Below are positions 42,094-51,785 of a DNA stretch of 64,000 bases, one piece after another. Each line of letters begins with the position of its first letter. Position 1 is the first letter of the stretch. The stretch is taken from the NCBI GenBank assembly GCA_900544685.1, contig UQWA01000005.1, positions 1-64,000 of the forward strand, in the 5' to 3' direction. The position numbers and the translations under genes were made by a program. The notes beneath the pieces are model-generated. The model was given only the letters and a program-made list of their open reading frames with translations. It was not told the DNA's origin and ran no database searches. This DNA is from an uncultured Lachnospiraceae bacterium. GTDB lineage: Bacteria; Bacillota; Clostridia; Lachnospirales; Lachnospiraceae.

Positions 42094-44059
42094 AATTCTT
42101 ATTTTTGCAGGGACAACAGAAGGGCGTCTTCTTGCAGAATTTTTAAACCGTCAGAAGGTACAGGCATATGTCTGCGTGGCAACAGAATATGGCGGACAGC
42201 TTCTGGAGGAAAATAAATACCTGGAAGTCAGTCATACCAGACTGGATCAGGAAGAGATGCAGCATCTGATTGCAGAAAAGAAAATACAGATGACGGTGGA
42301 TGCTACTCATCCTTATGCGGCAGAAGTTTCTGCCAATATTAAGGGAGCCTGTGAAGAAACAGGTTGTGAATATATCCGGCTGCTGCGTTCACAGACACAT
42401 ATCAGCGAGGAAAGTATGGTCTGCGTGGAGTCAGTGGATGAAGCGGTGGAATTCCTAAAGCAGACAAAAGGCAATATCCTTGCAACAACGGGAAGCAAGG
42501 AATTGCATAAATATACAGCCATACCGGAATTCGCAGACCGGGTATTTGCCCGTGTGCTTTCCACTCCGGAAGTGGCGGAGCACTGTGCTGCCTTAGGATT
42601 TACCGGAAAGCATCTGATCTGTATGCAGGGACCATTTTCAGAAGAATTAAATACTGCCCTGTTAAAGCAGTTTGATGCCCGCTGGCTGGTGACCAAAGAG
42701 GCCGGAAAAAACGGTGGCTATGAAGAAAAGATCCGGGCAGCCAGAAAAGCTGGCGCCAGAGTGGTATTGGTAGGGCGTCCCGTGCAAGAGAGCGGATTGT
42801 CTTTGGAAGAAGTAGAACGATATCTGGTTGAAAAAGCGGGAATTTCTGTGCGAAGAGAGATCTCTGTGATCGGTATTGGAATGGGAAGCCGGGAGAATAT
42901 GACCTGTGAAGCATTAAAGGCGTGTCAATATGCAGATCTTCTGGTGGGGGCAGGCAGAATGCTGGAGCAGGTACAGGAACTGAAAAAACCTGTTTTTGTA
43001 TCTTACAAACCGGATGAGATCTACGATTACGTTATGAGTCATCCGGAATATGAGAAGGTAGCACTTCTTCAGTCCGGTGATCTGGGATTTTACAGTGGCG
43101 CAAAGAAACTTATGGAGAAATTTGCAGGAGAAGAAATTCTGGTTTATCCGGGAATCTCTTCTGTCGTATATCTGTGTGACAGACTCCATACAGCCTGGGA
43201 GGATGTGGTTCTGACCAGTCAGCATGGAAGATATGTCAATCTGATCAGCAAGATCCGTAAGAATCAGAAAGTTTTTGCTCTTATGGGAAAAGGCAGTGCA
43301 GTCAATGAATTGTGCCGGAAGATGAGAGAATATCATATGGATCAGGTAATACTGCATGTGGGACAGGACTTATCCTATCCGGCAGAAAAGATCCAGAGTG
43401 GAACTGCGGCAGAACTGGAAAATGAGACCTTCGCAGATCTTTGCGTCATACTGGTTGAGAATCCACAGCCGGATCAGGTGATTACCCATGGACTGGAAGA
43501 TGAAGTATTCTTACGGGCAAAAGTACCGATGACAAAGAGTGAAGTGCGTAGTATTTCACTGTCGAAGCTTCATCTGACAAAGGATTCTGTTGTATATGAT
43601 GTGGGAGCGGGAACCGGCAGTATCTCTATAGAAGCGGCGCTTCAGGCAGAAGACGGATATGTGTATGCCATTGAGAAAAAGGGAGAAGCCGTAGAACTGA
43701 TGCGGGAAAATAAGAAGAAATTCGCAGCAGATAATCTGGAGATCGTGGAAGGACTGGCACCGGAGGCACTGGAAGAACTTCCGTCACCGACCCATGTATT
43801 TGTGGGAGGTTCATCCGGGAACTTAAAAACCATTCTGGAACTGGTTTTGAAGAAGAATCCACAGACGCGGATTGTGATTAACTGTATTGCACTGGAGACA
43901 GTGGCAGAAGCATTGGATTGTGTAAAAACACTTCCGGTAACGGATGTGGACATTGCAGCAGTATCCGTTGGAAAGTCAAAGGAGATTGGCAGATACCATA
44001 TGATGATGGGACAGAATCCGGTTTACGTGATTTCCTGCACAGGAGGAAAGGCAGAATGA
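42086..44059 (+). CDS. cbiJET: CbiJ-CbiE-CbiT triple fusion
   Basis: One 657-residue chain carries three steps. Residues 1-250 are CbiJ/CobK, the NADH-dependent precorrin-6A reductase (ILIFAGTTEGRLLAEFL, VDATHPYAAEVS). From about 259 comes CbiE, the C5-methylase domain (VIGIGMGSRENMT, LLQSGDLGFYSGAK). From about 480 to the end is CbiT, a class I SAM enzyme for C15 methylation and decarboxylation (MTKSEVRSISLSKL, YDVGAGTGSISIEAA, VFVGGSSGNL). CbiET fusions are common; adding CbiJ in front puts three consecutive or near-consecutive steps in one protein. No internal stop or ribosome site suggests separate products. Confidence 0.92.
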   Translation: MSRILIFAGTTEGRLLAEFLNRQKVQAYVCVATEYGGQLLEENKYLEVSHTRLDQEEMQHLIAEKKIQMTVDATHPYAAEVSANIKGACEETGCEYIRLLRSQTHISEESMVCVESVDEAVEFLKQTKGNILATTGSKELHKYTAIPEFADRVFARVLSTPEVAEHCAALGFTGKHLICMQGPFSEELNTALLKQFDARWLVTKEAGKNGGYEEKIRAARKAGARVVLVGRPVQESGLSLEEVERYLVEKAGISVRREISVIGIGMGSRENMTCEALKACQYADLLVGAGRMLEQVQELKKPVFVSYKPDEIYDYVMSHPEYEKVALLQSGDLGFYSGAKKLMEKFAGEEILVYPGISSVVYLCDRLHTAWEDVVLTSQHGRYVNLISKIRKNQKVFALMGKGSAVNELCRKMREYHMDQVILHVGQDLSYPAEKIQSGTAAELENETFADLCVILVENPQPDQVITHGLEDEVFLRAKVPMTKSEVRSISLSKLHLTKDSVVYDVGAGTGSISIEAALQAEDGYVYAIEKKGEAVELMRENKKKFAADNLEIVEGLAPEALEELPSPTHVFVGGSSGNLKTILELVLKKNPQTRIVINCIALETVAEALDCVKTLPVTDVDIAAVSVGKSKEIGRYHMMMGQNPVYVISCTGGKAE

Positions 44060-45450
44060 GGGAATATCCGAGATTTATGCTGGCTGCAGGAGCCAGCGGA
44101 AGCGGAAAGACCATGATTACCTGCGGAATACTGCAGGCACTGAAAAACAGGGGATTAAAGGTAGCATCCTTTAAATGCGGACCGGATTATATTGATCCGA
44201 TGTTTCATGAAAAAGTGATTCATACAAAGTCCGGGAATCTGGATACCTTTTTCACAGGAGAAGAGATGACCCGTTATCTCTTCTGTCAGAGTGCAGAAGA
44301 GAGTGATATTTCTGTCATGGAAGGAGTGATGGGATATTATGACGGTTTGGGAGGATGCTCTGTTAAGGCAAGTGCCTGTGATCTGGCAGAAGTGACCGAT
44401 ACACCAGTCATTTTGGTGGTAAATACCAGGGGCATGAGCCTGTCAGTACTTGCTTATATTAAGGGATTTCTGACTTATCGGGAGCCTACCAGGATAAAAG
44501 GCGTGATCTTAAATCAATTTTCTGCCATGCTGTATCCACAGATGAAAGAGCAGATTGAGGCAGAACTTGGCATCCGGGTATATGGATATGTGCCAAGGAT
44601 GGAAGACTGCTCTCTGGAGAGCCGTCATCTGGGATTGGTACTGCCTCAGGAAGTAGAGCAGCTGGGAGAGAAGCTGCAGCGTATTGCAGAAGTGCTGGAG
44701 GATACTCTGGATCTGGATGCAATGCTGGAACTGGGACACAGTGTTGGTTTACCGGGAGAAATGACCCATGCGCAGGTGGAGATAGAAAGGCTGACAGAAC
44801 AGATACAGGCAGAACAGGCGGGAAAACAGCCACTTCGTATAGCAGTCAGCCGAGATGAGGCATTTTGCTTTATCTATGAAGCTAACATGGATCTGCTACG
44901 CAGGTTTGGAGCGGAAGTGATTCCGTTTTCTCCCATACATGACAGCCAGATTCCTGAGGCAGATGGTGTCCTGTTTTATGGGGGCTACCCGGAATTATTT
45001 GCCAAACAGCTTTCTGAAAATACATCTATACGAAGTGATGTGAAAAGGAAGCTGGCAGAAGGCATGCCATGTATGGCAGAATGTGGTGGATTTATGTACC
45101 TGCATCAGTCCATGGAAGATATGGATGGAACAGCCTGGCCGATGGCAGGTGTGATTGAAGGTGTGGCTTATAAGACTTCCAGACTGGGACGATTTGGCTA
45201 TATAGAACTGTATCCGGTCAAAGAACCGGAAGCACAACAAGTGCTGAGAGGACATGAATTCCATTATTTTGACAGCACCTCATGTGGAGAGAGTTATGTG
45301 GCGAAGAAACCATTGCGAAAAAGAAGCTGGCGGTGCATTCATGAGACAGAAACCCTGATGGCAGGATTCCCGCATTTATATTATTATTCCTGTCCGGAAT
45401 TTTTGATGAAATTTCTGCAAAAGTGCAGAAATTATCATAAAGAGAGATAA
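44056..45450 (+). CDS. cbiA: Cobyrinate a,c-diamide synthase
   Basis: The 464-residue glutamine-dependent amidotransferase uses ATP to amidate the a and c carboxylates. Residues 9-18 (ASGSGKT) are the P-loop; the second half is a class I glutaminase domain with the Cys in CMAECGGFMYL and its late His in HEFHYF. The ATG at 44056 overlaps the previous stop by four bases. The C-terminal KR-rich stretch is unremarkable. Confidence 0.94.
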   Translation: MREYPRFMLAAGASGSGKTMITCGILQALKNRGLKVASFKCGPDYIDPMFHEKVIHTKSGNLDTFFTGEEMTRYLFCQSAEESDISVMEGVMGYYDGLGGCSVKASACDLAEVTDTPVILVVNTRGMSLSVLAYIKGFLTYREPTRIKGVILNQFSAMLYPQMKEQIEAELGIRVYGYVPRMEDCSLESRHLGLVLPQEVEQLGEKLQRIAEVLEDTLDLDAMLELGHSVGLPGEMTHAQVEIERLTEQIQAEQAGKQPLRIAVSRDEAFCFIYEANMDLLRRFGAEVIPFSPIHDSQIPEADGVLFYGGYPELFAKQLSENTSIRSDVKRKLAEGMPCMAECGGFMYLHQSMEDMDGTAWPMAGVIEGVAYKTSRLGRFGYIELYPVKEPEAQQVLRGHEFHYFDSTSCGESYVAKKPLRKRSWRCIHETETLMAGFPHLYYYSCPEFLMKFLQKCRNYHKER

Positions 45451-45487
45451 GTAACAAAAATCAACAAACAGAACCGAGGATAAAATA

Positions 45488-46450
45488 ATGAAATTATCAC
45501 TTCTGGCACTTGTGCTGGGATTTATACTGGACCTTATCATCGGAGATCCTCATGGACTCTATCATCCAATTCGTCTGGTTGGTAATCTGATCGCACTTTT
45601 GGAGAAACGTATGAATCGAAAAACGGACTCATCCAATCGGCAGATGGTGATGGGATGGCTGATGGCACTGATTGTGATTACATTGTCATCTGGTATACCG
45701 TTACTGCTCCTGCTTCTGGCGTACCGCATTCATCCGGTGTGCAGACTGATTCTGGAGACAATTATGTGCTGGCAGTTACTGGCGACAAAGTCTCTGAAAG
45801 ACGAGAGTATGAAGGTATATCGGAAGTTGAAAAAGCATGATTTGCAGGGCAGCAGACATGCGGTATCTATGATTGTGGGAAGAGATACAGAAGTACTGGA
45901 TGAGACTGGTGTTACGAAGGCAGCTGTGGAGACGGTGGCAGAGAATACTTCTGACGGAGTGATTGCACCGATGCTTTATATGGCAATCGGAGGTGCATTT
46001 CTGGGATGGATGTATAAATCTATTAACACCATGGATTCCATGGTAGCATACAAGAACGAACGTTACCTGTATTTTGGCAGGATTCCGGCTTATCTGGATG
46101 ATATTGCCAATTATATTCCGGCAAGACTTGCAGGAGTTATGATGATTCTTGCATCTTTTATAGTCAGACTGGACGGGGCACACGCATTTGCCATTTTTAA
46201 GAGAGACCGTTACAATCATGCCAGCCCGAATTCTGCCCAGACGGAGGCGGTGATGGCAGGCGCACTGAATGTACAGCTTGCAGGGGATGCCTGGTATTTT
46301 GGAGAATTACATAAGAAGAAGACAATTGGGGACGATATAAGACCGGTGGAATCGGAAGATATTGTCCGTGCAAATAAATTATTATACGGGACAGCAGTAG
46401 TTTCACTGGTGATATTTACACTGGTGAAATACCTGATTTTAATGTTCTGA
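45488..46450 (+). CDS. cbiB: Adenosylcobinamide-phosphate synthase
   Basis: The 320-residue membrane protein attaches aminopropanol phosphate to adenosylcobyric acid. The N-terminal LDLIIGDPHGLYHPIRLVG, AVETVAENTSDGVIAPMLY and the NHASPNSAQTEAVMAGAL region are diagnostic. Four to five hydrophobic segments are visible. It follows cbiA by 37 bases. Confidence 0.95.
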   Translation: MKLSLLALVLGFILDLIIGDPHGLYHPIRLVGNLIALLEKRMNRKTDSSNRQMVMGWLMALIVITLSSGIPLLLLLLAYRIHPVCRLILETIMCWQLLATKSLKDESMKVYRKLKKHDLQGSRHAVSMIVGRDTEVLDETGVTKAAVETVAENTSDGVIAPMLYMAIGGAFLGWMYKSINTMDSMVAYKNERYLYFGRIPAYLDDIANYIPARLAGVMMILASFIVRLDGAHAFAIFKRDRYNHASPNSAQTEAVMAGALNVQLAGDAWYFGELHKKKTIGDDIRPVESEDIVRANKLLYGTAVVSLVIFTLVKYLILMF

Positions 46451-46488
46451 TATGATCAGAACAGAAGCTGTCCGACTGGAGGAAAAAG

Positions 46489-47547
46489 ATGCTCAAACAC
46501 CGTCATGGCGGAGACATATATTCAACTGCGTACCGCATAGATTACTCAGCCAATATTAATCCGCTGGGTACCCCTGCACGGGTGACAGAGGCAGCGCAGA
46601 AATCCATTCTGGAATGTGCCCATTATCCTGATGTGGAGTGCAGGGCGCTAAAGAGTGCTATTGCAGAGAAGGAACACATAAAAAGCGAATCCGTTCTCTG
46701 TGGAAATGGCGCAGCAGAATTGATTTTTGCCATTGTGCAGGCGGAAAAACCAAAGAAAGCACTGCTTCTGGCACCTGGATTTGCAGAATATGAACAGGCG
46801 CTCAGGAGCCAGGGATGTGAGGTAGCGTTTTATCAGCTGAAAAAGGAAAACGGATTTCAGTATGAAACTGCCTATTGGGATCATCTAACTGAAGATCTGG
46901 ATATGATTTTTCTGTGCAATCCCAATAATCCTACGGGGCTTCTGATTCCCAGGGAAGAGATTCTTAAGATCTTACAGATATGTCAGGAAAAACAGATCCG
47001 CGTGGTACTGGATTCCTGTTTCATTGATTTCCTGGAAGAAAAAGAAGATGCGGATTATACCGGATATCTGCAGGAATTTCCCTGTCTGTTTATCCTGAAG
47101 GCATTTACCAAGATCTATGCTATGGCGGGCTTAAGGCTGGGATATGGAATGAGCAGTGATACAGATCTTCTTTTGCGAATGAAGGAAGTTATTCAGCCAT
47201 GGAGCGTATCCATTCCGGCACAGGCGGCAGGTATTGCAGCATTGAAGGAAGATGCGTTTGTGGAACAGTCACGGGATCTGGTGCAGAAGGAACGCAGATG
47301 GCTGAAAAAGAATCTGGAGGATCTGCATCTGTGGGTCTGTGATTCCAAGGCAAATTATCTGTTCTTCCAGGGACCGGAGGATCTGGCACAAAGAGCAAAA
47401 GAAGAGGGAATTCTGATTCGGGACTGCAGTAATTACCACGGGCTGACCAGAGGATTTTACCGGATTGCAGTCCGGACAGAAGAAGAGAATAAAGAACTGA
47501 TTCGAGTGTTTCGGAAGATTCTGAAACAGGCAGAAAGGCGGAACTGA
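46489..47547 (+). CDS. cobD: Threonine-phosphate decarboxylase
   Basis: The 352-residue PLP enzyme, related to histidinol-phosphate aminotransferase, makes aminopropanol phosphate for CbiB. HRHGGDIY and DYSANINPLG at the N-terminus identify the CobD/CobC group; CNPNNPTG binds PLP phosphate region and the Lys is in ILKAFTKIYAMAGLRLGYG. It has a GGAGG site. This supplies the side-arm in the same operon. Confidence 0.92.
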   Translation: MLKHRHGGDIYSTAYRIDYSANINPLGTPARVTEAAQKSILECAHYPDVECRALKSAIAEKEHIKSESVLCGNGAAELIFAIVQAEKPKKALLLAPGFAEYEQALRSQGCEVAFYQLKKENGFQYETAYWDHLTEDLDMIFLCNPNNPTGLLIPREEILKILQICQEKQIRVVLDSCFIDFLEEKEDADYTGYLQEFPCLFILKAFTKIYAMAGLRLGYGMSSDTDLLLRMKEVIQPWSVSIPAQAAGIAALKEDAFVEQSRDLVQKERRWLKKNLEDLHLWVCDSKANYLFFQGPEDLAQRAKEEGILIRDCSNYHGLTRGFYRIAVRTEEENKELIRVFRKILKQAERRN

Positions 47548-47548
47548 T

Positions 47549-49066
47549 ATGGCAAAAGCAATTATGGTACAGGGAACTATGTCCAATGCAGGCAAAAGCC
47601 TGCTGGCAGCGGGACTGTGCAGAATATTTAAGCAGGACGGTTATAAAGTGGCTCCGTTTAAGTCACAGAATATGGCACTGAATTCTTTTATTACAGAAGA
47701 AGGACTGGAGATGGGCAGAGCACAGGTTATGCAGGCAGAAGCAGCAGGAATTAAGCCATCTGTCTATATGAACCCGATTCTGTTAAAACCGACTACAGAT
47801 GTTGGATCCCAGGTGATTGTAAACGGGGAAGTACTGGGGAATATGAAGGCGAGAGATTATTTTGCCTATAAGAAACAACTGGTTCCGCAGATTATGGAAG
47901 CATATCATAAACTGGAAGAAGAATATGATATCATTGTCATTGAAGGAGCAGGAAGTCCGGCAGAGATCAATCTGAAGGAAGAAGACATTGTCAATATGGG
48001 AATGGCTAAAATGGCAGGTGCACCGGTACTCTTGGTGGGAGATATTGACCGGGGTGGTGTGTTTGCACAGCTGATCGGAACGGTCATGCTTCTGGAAGAA
48101 GACGAGAAAAAGATGGTGAAAGGCTTAATTATTAACAAATTCCGTGGTGACAAATCTATTCTGGATCCAGGTGTGAAAATGCTGGAAGAAAAGGCTGGTA
48201 TTCCGGTTGTGGGTGTGGCACCGTATTTGCAAATTCAGGTAGAAGACGAAGACAGTCTGACAGAGCGTTTTGACCGGAAAGAAGCAGTAGGTGTGATAGA
48301 TATTGCGGTCATACGGCTTCCGAGAATTTCGAATTTTACAGACTTTAATCCATTTGAAAGTATGGAAGGTGTATCTTTGCGGTATGTTGGCAGTGTATCC
48401 GAATTGAAGAATCCGGATCTGATCATTTTGCCTGGAACCAAGAGTACCATGTCAGACCTGGCATGGATGCGTCAGAACGGACTGGAAGCTGCCATTCTCA
48501 AGGCATCAGCATCCGGAAAGCTGATTTTCGGTATCTGCGGCGGTTATCAGATGCTGGGGGAAACCTTAAGTGATCCGGACGGTGTGGAAGGAGGAGGAAC
48601 CATGAAGGGGATGGGGCTGCTTCCGATGGATACTGTTTTTGCAGGAGATAAGACCAGAACCCGTGTCAGTGGAGCCTTCACAAAGGTTGGAGGAAGATTA
48701 AAAGAGCTCTCCGGTGTAGAACTGGAGGGGTATGAGATTCATATGGGTGTTTCAACCTTAAGAGAAGGGGCATCTTCTTTGACAGAGATTACAGACCATG
48801 GCGCCCAGACGAAAGGAAAAACAAAAGAAGACGGTGCTTATACAGATCATGTATATGGAACCTACGTGCATGGAGTATTTGATAAAGAAGAAGTGACTAA
48901 GGCAGTGATCCGTGCCATCGGACGGGAAAAGGGACTGGATGTATCCCAGATCACATCTGTGGATTTTGCCCAGTTTAAAGAAACACAGTATGATCTGCTG
49001 GCAGCAGGCCTGCGGGAACATCTGGATATGAAGAAAATCTATGAGATTCTGGAAGAGGGAATATAA
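47549..49066 (+). CDS. cbiP: Cobyric acid synthase
   Basis: The 505-residue enzyme makes four glutamine-dependent amidations to give adenosylcobyric acid. GTMSNAGKSLLAAGLCR is the nucleotide loop, FKSQNMALNSF and EGAGSPAEINL the catalytic core, and FGICGGYQMLG holds the glutaminase Cys; GTYVHGVFD has the His. It begins two bases after cobD. Confidence 0.96.
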   Translation: MAKAIMVQGTMSNAGKSLLAAGLCRIFKQDGYKVAPFKSQNMALNSFITEEGLEMGRAQVMQAEAAGIKPSVYMNPILLKPTTDVGSQVIVNGEVLGNMKARDYFAYKKQLVPQIMEAYHKLEEEYDIIVIEGAGSPAEINLKEEDIVNMGMAKMAGAPVLLVGDIDRGGVFAQLIGTVMLLEEDEKKMVKGLIINKFRGDKSILDPGVKMLEEKAGIPVVGVAPYLQIQVEDEDSLTERFDRKEAVGVIDIAVIRLPRISNFTDFNPFESMEGVSLRYVGSVSELKNPDLIILPGTKSTMSDLAWMRQNGLEAAILKASASGKLIFGICGGYQMLGETLSDPDGVEGGGTMKGMGLLPMDTVFAGDKTRTRVSGAFTKVGGRLKELSGVELEGYEIHMGVSTLREGASSLTEITDHGAQTKGKTKEDGAYTDHVYGTYVHGVFDKEEVTKAVIRAIGREKGLDVSQITSVDFAQFKETQYDLLAAGLREHLDMKKIYEILEEGI

Positions 49067-49702
49067 ATGAAAGTACAGCTTGAGAATGTAAAACCAATGG
49101 ACATTGAAAAACGCAGTTTTGAAATCATTACAGAGGAACTGGGATATGATCTTCCGGAAAAAGAAGCACCGATTATTAAGAGATGCATTCATACCAGTGC
49201 AGACTTTGATTATGCAAAGAATTTGTGTTTTTCTGAGGATGTAGTAGAGAAGGCACTGAAAGCACTGAAAAACGGTGCCTGTATTGTAACAGATACCCAG
49301 ATGGCAAAGTCGGGTATCAATAAAAAGGCACTGGCAAAATATGGAGGAGAAGTATACTGCTTCATGTCAGATGCAGATGTGGCAGAGACAGCAAAGAAAA
49401 ATGGAACTACCCGGGCAACTGCCAGCATGGACAAGGCAGCAGAGATGAGCAAACCACTGATTTTTGCCATTGGTAACGCACCAACAGCTCTGGTACGTCT
49501 TTATGAACTGATCGAAGACGGAAAATTAAAGCCGGAGCTGATTATCGGAGTGCCGGTAGGATTTGTGAATGTGGTACAATCCAAAGAACTGATTATGCAG
49601 GCAGAGGTACCTTACATTGTGGCAAAGGGCAGAAAAGGCGGCAGCAATATAGCAGCATGTATCTGTAATGCGCTTCTTTACATGGCAGGCGGAAGAGATT
49701 AA
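49067..49702 (+). CDS. cbiC: Cobalt-precorrin-8 methylmutase
   Basis: The 211-residue enzyme moves a methyl from C11 to C12 to give cobyrinic acid. The active His is in RCIHTSADFDYA, and MAKSGINK, GNAPTAL and GVPVGFVNVVQSKE are diagnostic. It directly abuts cbiP. Only about 80 bases follow before the YARHG gene, with a possible TATGAT near 49752. Confidence 0.95.
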   Translation: MKVQLENVKPMDIEKRSFEIITEELGYDLPEKEAPIIKRCIHTSADFDYAKNLCFSEDVVEKALKALKNGACIVTDTQMAKSGINKKALAKYGGEVYCFMSDADVAETAKKNGTTRATASMDKAAEMSKPLIFAIGNAPTALVRLYELIEDGKLKPELIIGVPVGFVNVVQSKELIMQAEVPYIVAKGRKGGSNIAACICNALLYMAGGRD

Positions 49703-49791
49703 CTAAGAAAAACTTAAGATCCAGTTAATGTCAGGAATGCTGCAGTATGTTATGATACATACAGTAAGACATGTAGAGGAGGATTTTGAAA

Positions 49792-50976
49792 ATGAACTAC
49801 AGAAGAAATGTAATGAAGGCAGCGGCATTGACCGGTATGATAGTACTGGGAGTGGTACAGGGAGCAGGAGCAGAAGATGCGGTAGATATTGAAGAACTGT
49901 TTTATACTTATTCTTCAGATACGCAGGTTTATGATTATACGGAGTCTGCTTATTTGTACGGATGGCTGTCATCTCTGGAATATAAGAACTATAACGGATA
50001 TCTTGCACTCGATCAGCTGGATCTGAACTGGGACGGCAGTGAGGAACTGCTGGCTGTCCGTGTAAAACAGCCGGATGAGAATACAAACCAGAATAATCTG
50101 GTGGCAGAAGTATATCAGTATGAAGGTGATAAACTGAAGAGAGTGGCACAGTGTACTCTGGCAGAGGACATTCTGACTCTGAATGCCGCAGATATCGAAG
50201 TGTTCCTGGTCAATACGGATAATGGAATCTATCTCTGCTGTGAGGAAAATGAGACCGCAGGGATACTGGCAGATGGAGTGGAATGGAATCTGAAAACGTT
50301 TACCTATGATGGTGCGGATTTTGTACAGCAGACAGATACCGGAATATTGGGAAGTACATGGGAGGATACAGATCTGGCAGAAGCCAGGGATACATTGAAT
50401 TCTCTTGGACTGTATCCGGCAGAGCTTGTGACGACGTCAATACCGGATCAGGTGGATAATCTGACCAGAATCAGTACCATTCAGAGATATCTCACAGCGT
50501 CCATGGACGATATTATGTATTATAAGAGCAATCCGGAAAGTGAAATGATGGAATACGGAGAAACCATGTTCCACAGTTACCGGAATGAAAACAGAGAGAA
50601 CAAAGGACAAGAAAATTTTGCAGCTGCGGCGGAACATTCTGATTCCGGACAACAGGCAGCTTCCACAGAAACGGTTTCATCCGGGGATTATATTATTCCG
50701 GACAGCAGCAGCCGTTATATTACGGAGGAAGACCTCACCGGCTTGTCAGATTATGAGATTCTTCTGGCCCGAAATGAGATCTATGCAAGACATGGAAGAA
50801 TGTTCGTGAATGAAGATCTGGACAGCTATTTCAGAAGCAAATCCTGGTATCAGCCGACAGTAAGCGGATCGGATTTTACAGAAGAGTATGCAGCCAGTGT
50901 TTTTAATGATTTTGAAAGAACGAATATAGATACGATTGTAAAATATGAGCAGGCACATAATATCAATCAGTTTTAA
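49792..50976 (+). CDS. Secreted protein with C-terminal YARHG domain
   Basis: The 394-residue protein has a signal peptide of about 27 residues (KAAALTGMIVLGVVQGAGA). The middle, residues 35-230, repeats beta-rich motifs around DLNWDGSEELLAVRV, a DxNxDG calcium-binding-like loop. After a Ser/Gln-rich linker, the last 80 residues form a YARHG domain (LLARNEIYARHGRMF), thought to bind cell wall or a surface ligand. ATG at 49792 has AGGAGG; TTG at 49786 is too close to it. It sits between cbiC and cbiK, in the same direction, so it may be co-expressed with corrinoid synthesis. It has no lipobox. Function unknown. Confidence 0.8.
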   Translation: MNYRRNVMKAAALTGMIVLGVVQGAGAEDAVDIEELFYTYSSDTQVYDYTESAYLYGWLSSLEYKNYNGYLALDQLDLNWDGSEELLAVRVKQPDENTNQNNLVAEVYQYEGDKLKRVAQCTLAEDILTLNAADIEVFLVNTDNGIYLCCEENETAGILADGVEWNLKTFTYDGADFVQQTDTGILGSTWEDTDLAEARDTLNSLGLYPAELVTTSIPDQVDNLTRISTIQRYLTASMDDIMYYKSNPESEMMEYGETMFHSYRNENRENKGQENFAAAAEHSDSGQQAASTETVSSGDYIIPDSSSRYITEEDLTGLSDYEILLARNEIYARHGRMFVNEDLDSYFRSKSWYQPTVSGSDFTEEYAASVFNDFERTNIDTIVKYEQAHNINQF

Positions 50977-51002
50977 CAGAAAAGAAACAAAGGGGAAGAG
51001 GA

Positions 51003-51785
51003 ATGGCAGTACAGACAGAGGCAATTCTGGCAGTTAGTTTTGGAACCAGCCATAACGACACCAGAGAGAGAACCATTGACAGGATTGAAGCAAAATTGCA
51101 GGAAAGCTATCCGGAGCGCCGGATATACCGCGCATGGACCAGTGACATGATACGGAAAAAGCTGGAAAAGCGTGATGACGTACACATTGACAGTGTGCAG
51201 GAGGCATTTGCACGGATGAAAAAGGATGGTATCCGCACAGTGACGGTACAGCCGACTCATGTGATGAATGCCATTGAAAATGACAAAATGTGTGAGCAGG
51301 TTCACCTGGCAGAAGCTGATTTTGAAGAAATAAAGACAGGTGATGCCCTGTTTGTAACAGAACAAGACAAAGAAGAAATTGTGAAAATTCTGGGAGAATA
51401 CTGGAACAGTGTCCCAGAAGATGAATTGATTATTTTTATGGGACATGGAACTTCTCATGAGGCCAATGTTGTTTATGAACAGCTGGATGAGGCTCTGAAA
51501 GCGGCAGGACATAAAAATATGTATGTAGGTACGGTAGAATCACTTCCGACACTGGGGATGATTATGAAAAAAATTGACGGTCGGGATGTGAAGAAGGTAC
51601 ATCTGGCTCCGTTTATGATCGTAGCAGGAGATCATGCAAAAAATGATATGGCAGGAGACGAAGAAGACTCCTGGGGAGGCCAACTGAAGAGAGCAGGTTA
51701 TGATGTGGAATGCCATATCATCGGTCTGGGAGAACTGGAAGGAATCCAGAATATGTTTGTACGCCATGTGAGGGAAGCAAAATGA
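51003..51785 (+). CDS. cbiK: Anaerobic cobalt chelatase
   Basis: The 260-residue chelatase inserts Co2+ into sirohydrochlorin, the first committed cobalt step. The N-terminal ILAVSFGTSHNDTRE and the metal-binding GHGTSHEAN (catalytic His) with PFMIVAGDHAKNDMAGD are typical of CbiK. No signal peptide, so it acts in the cytoplasm. It overlaps hemA by four bases. Confidence 0.94.
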   Translation: MAVQTEAILAVSFGTSHNDTRERTIDRIEAKLQESYPERRIYRAWTSDMIRKKLEKRDDVHIDSVQEAFARMKKDGIRTVTVQPTHVMNAIENDKMCEQVHLAEADFEEIKTGDALFVTEQDKEEIVKILGEYWNSVPEDELIIFMGHGTSHEANVVYEQLDEALKAAGHKNMYVGTVESLPTLGMIMKKIDGRDVKKVHLAPFMIVAGDHAKNDMAGDEEDSWGGQLKRAGYDVECHIIGLGELEGIQNMFVRHVREAK

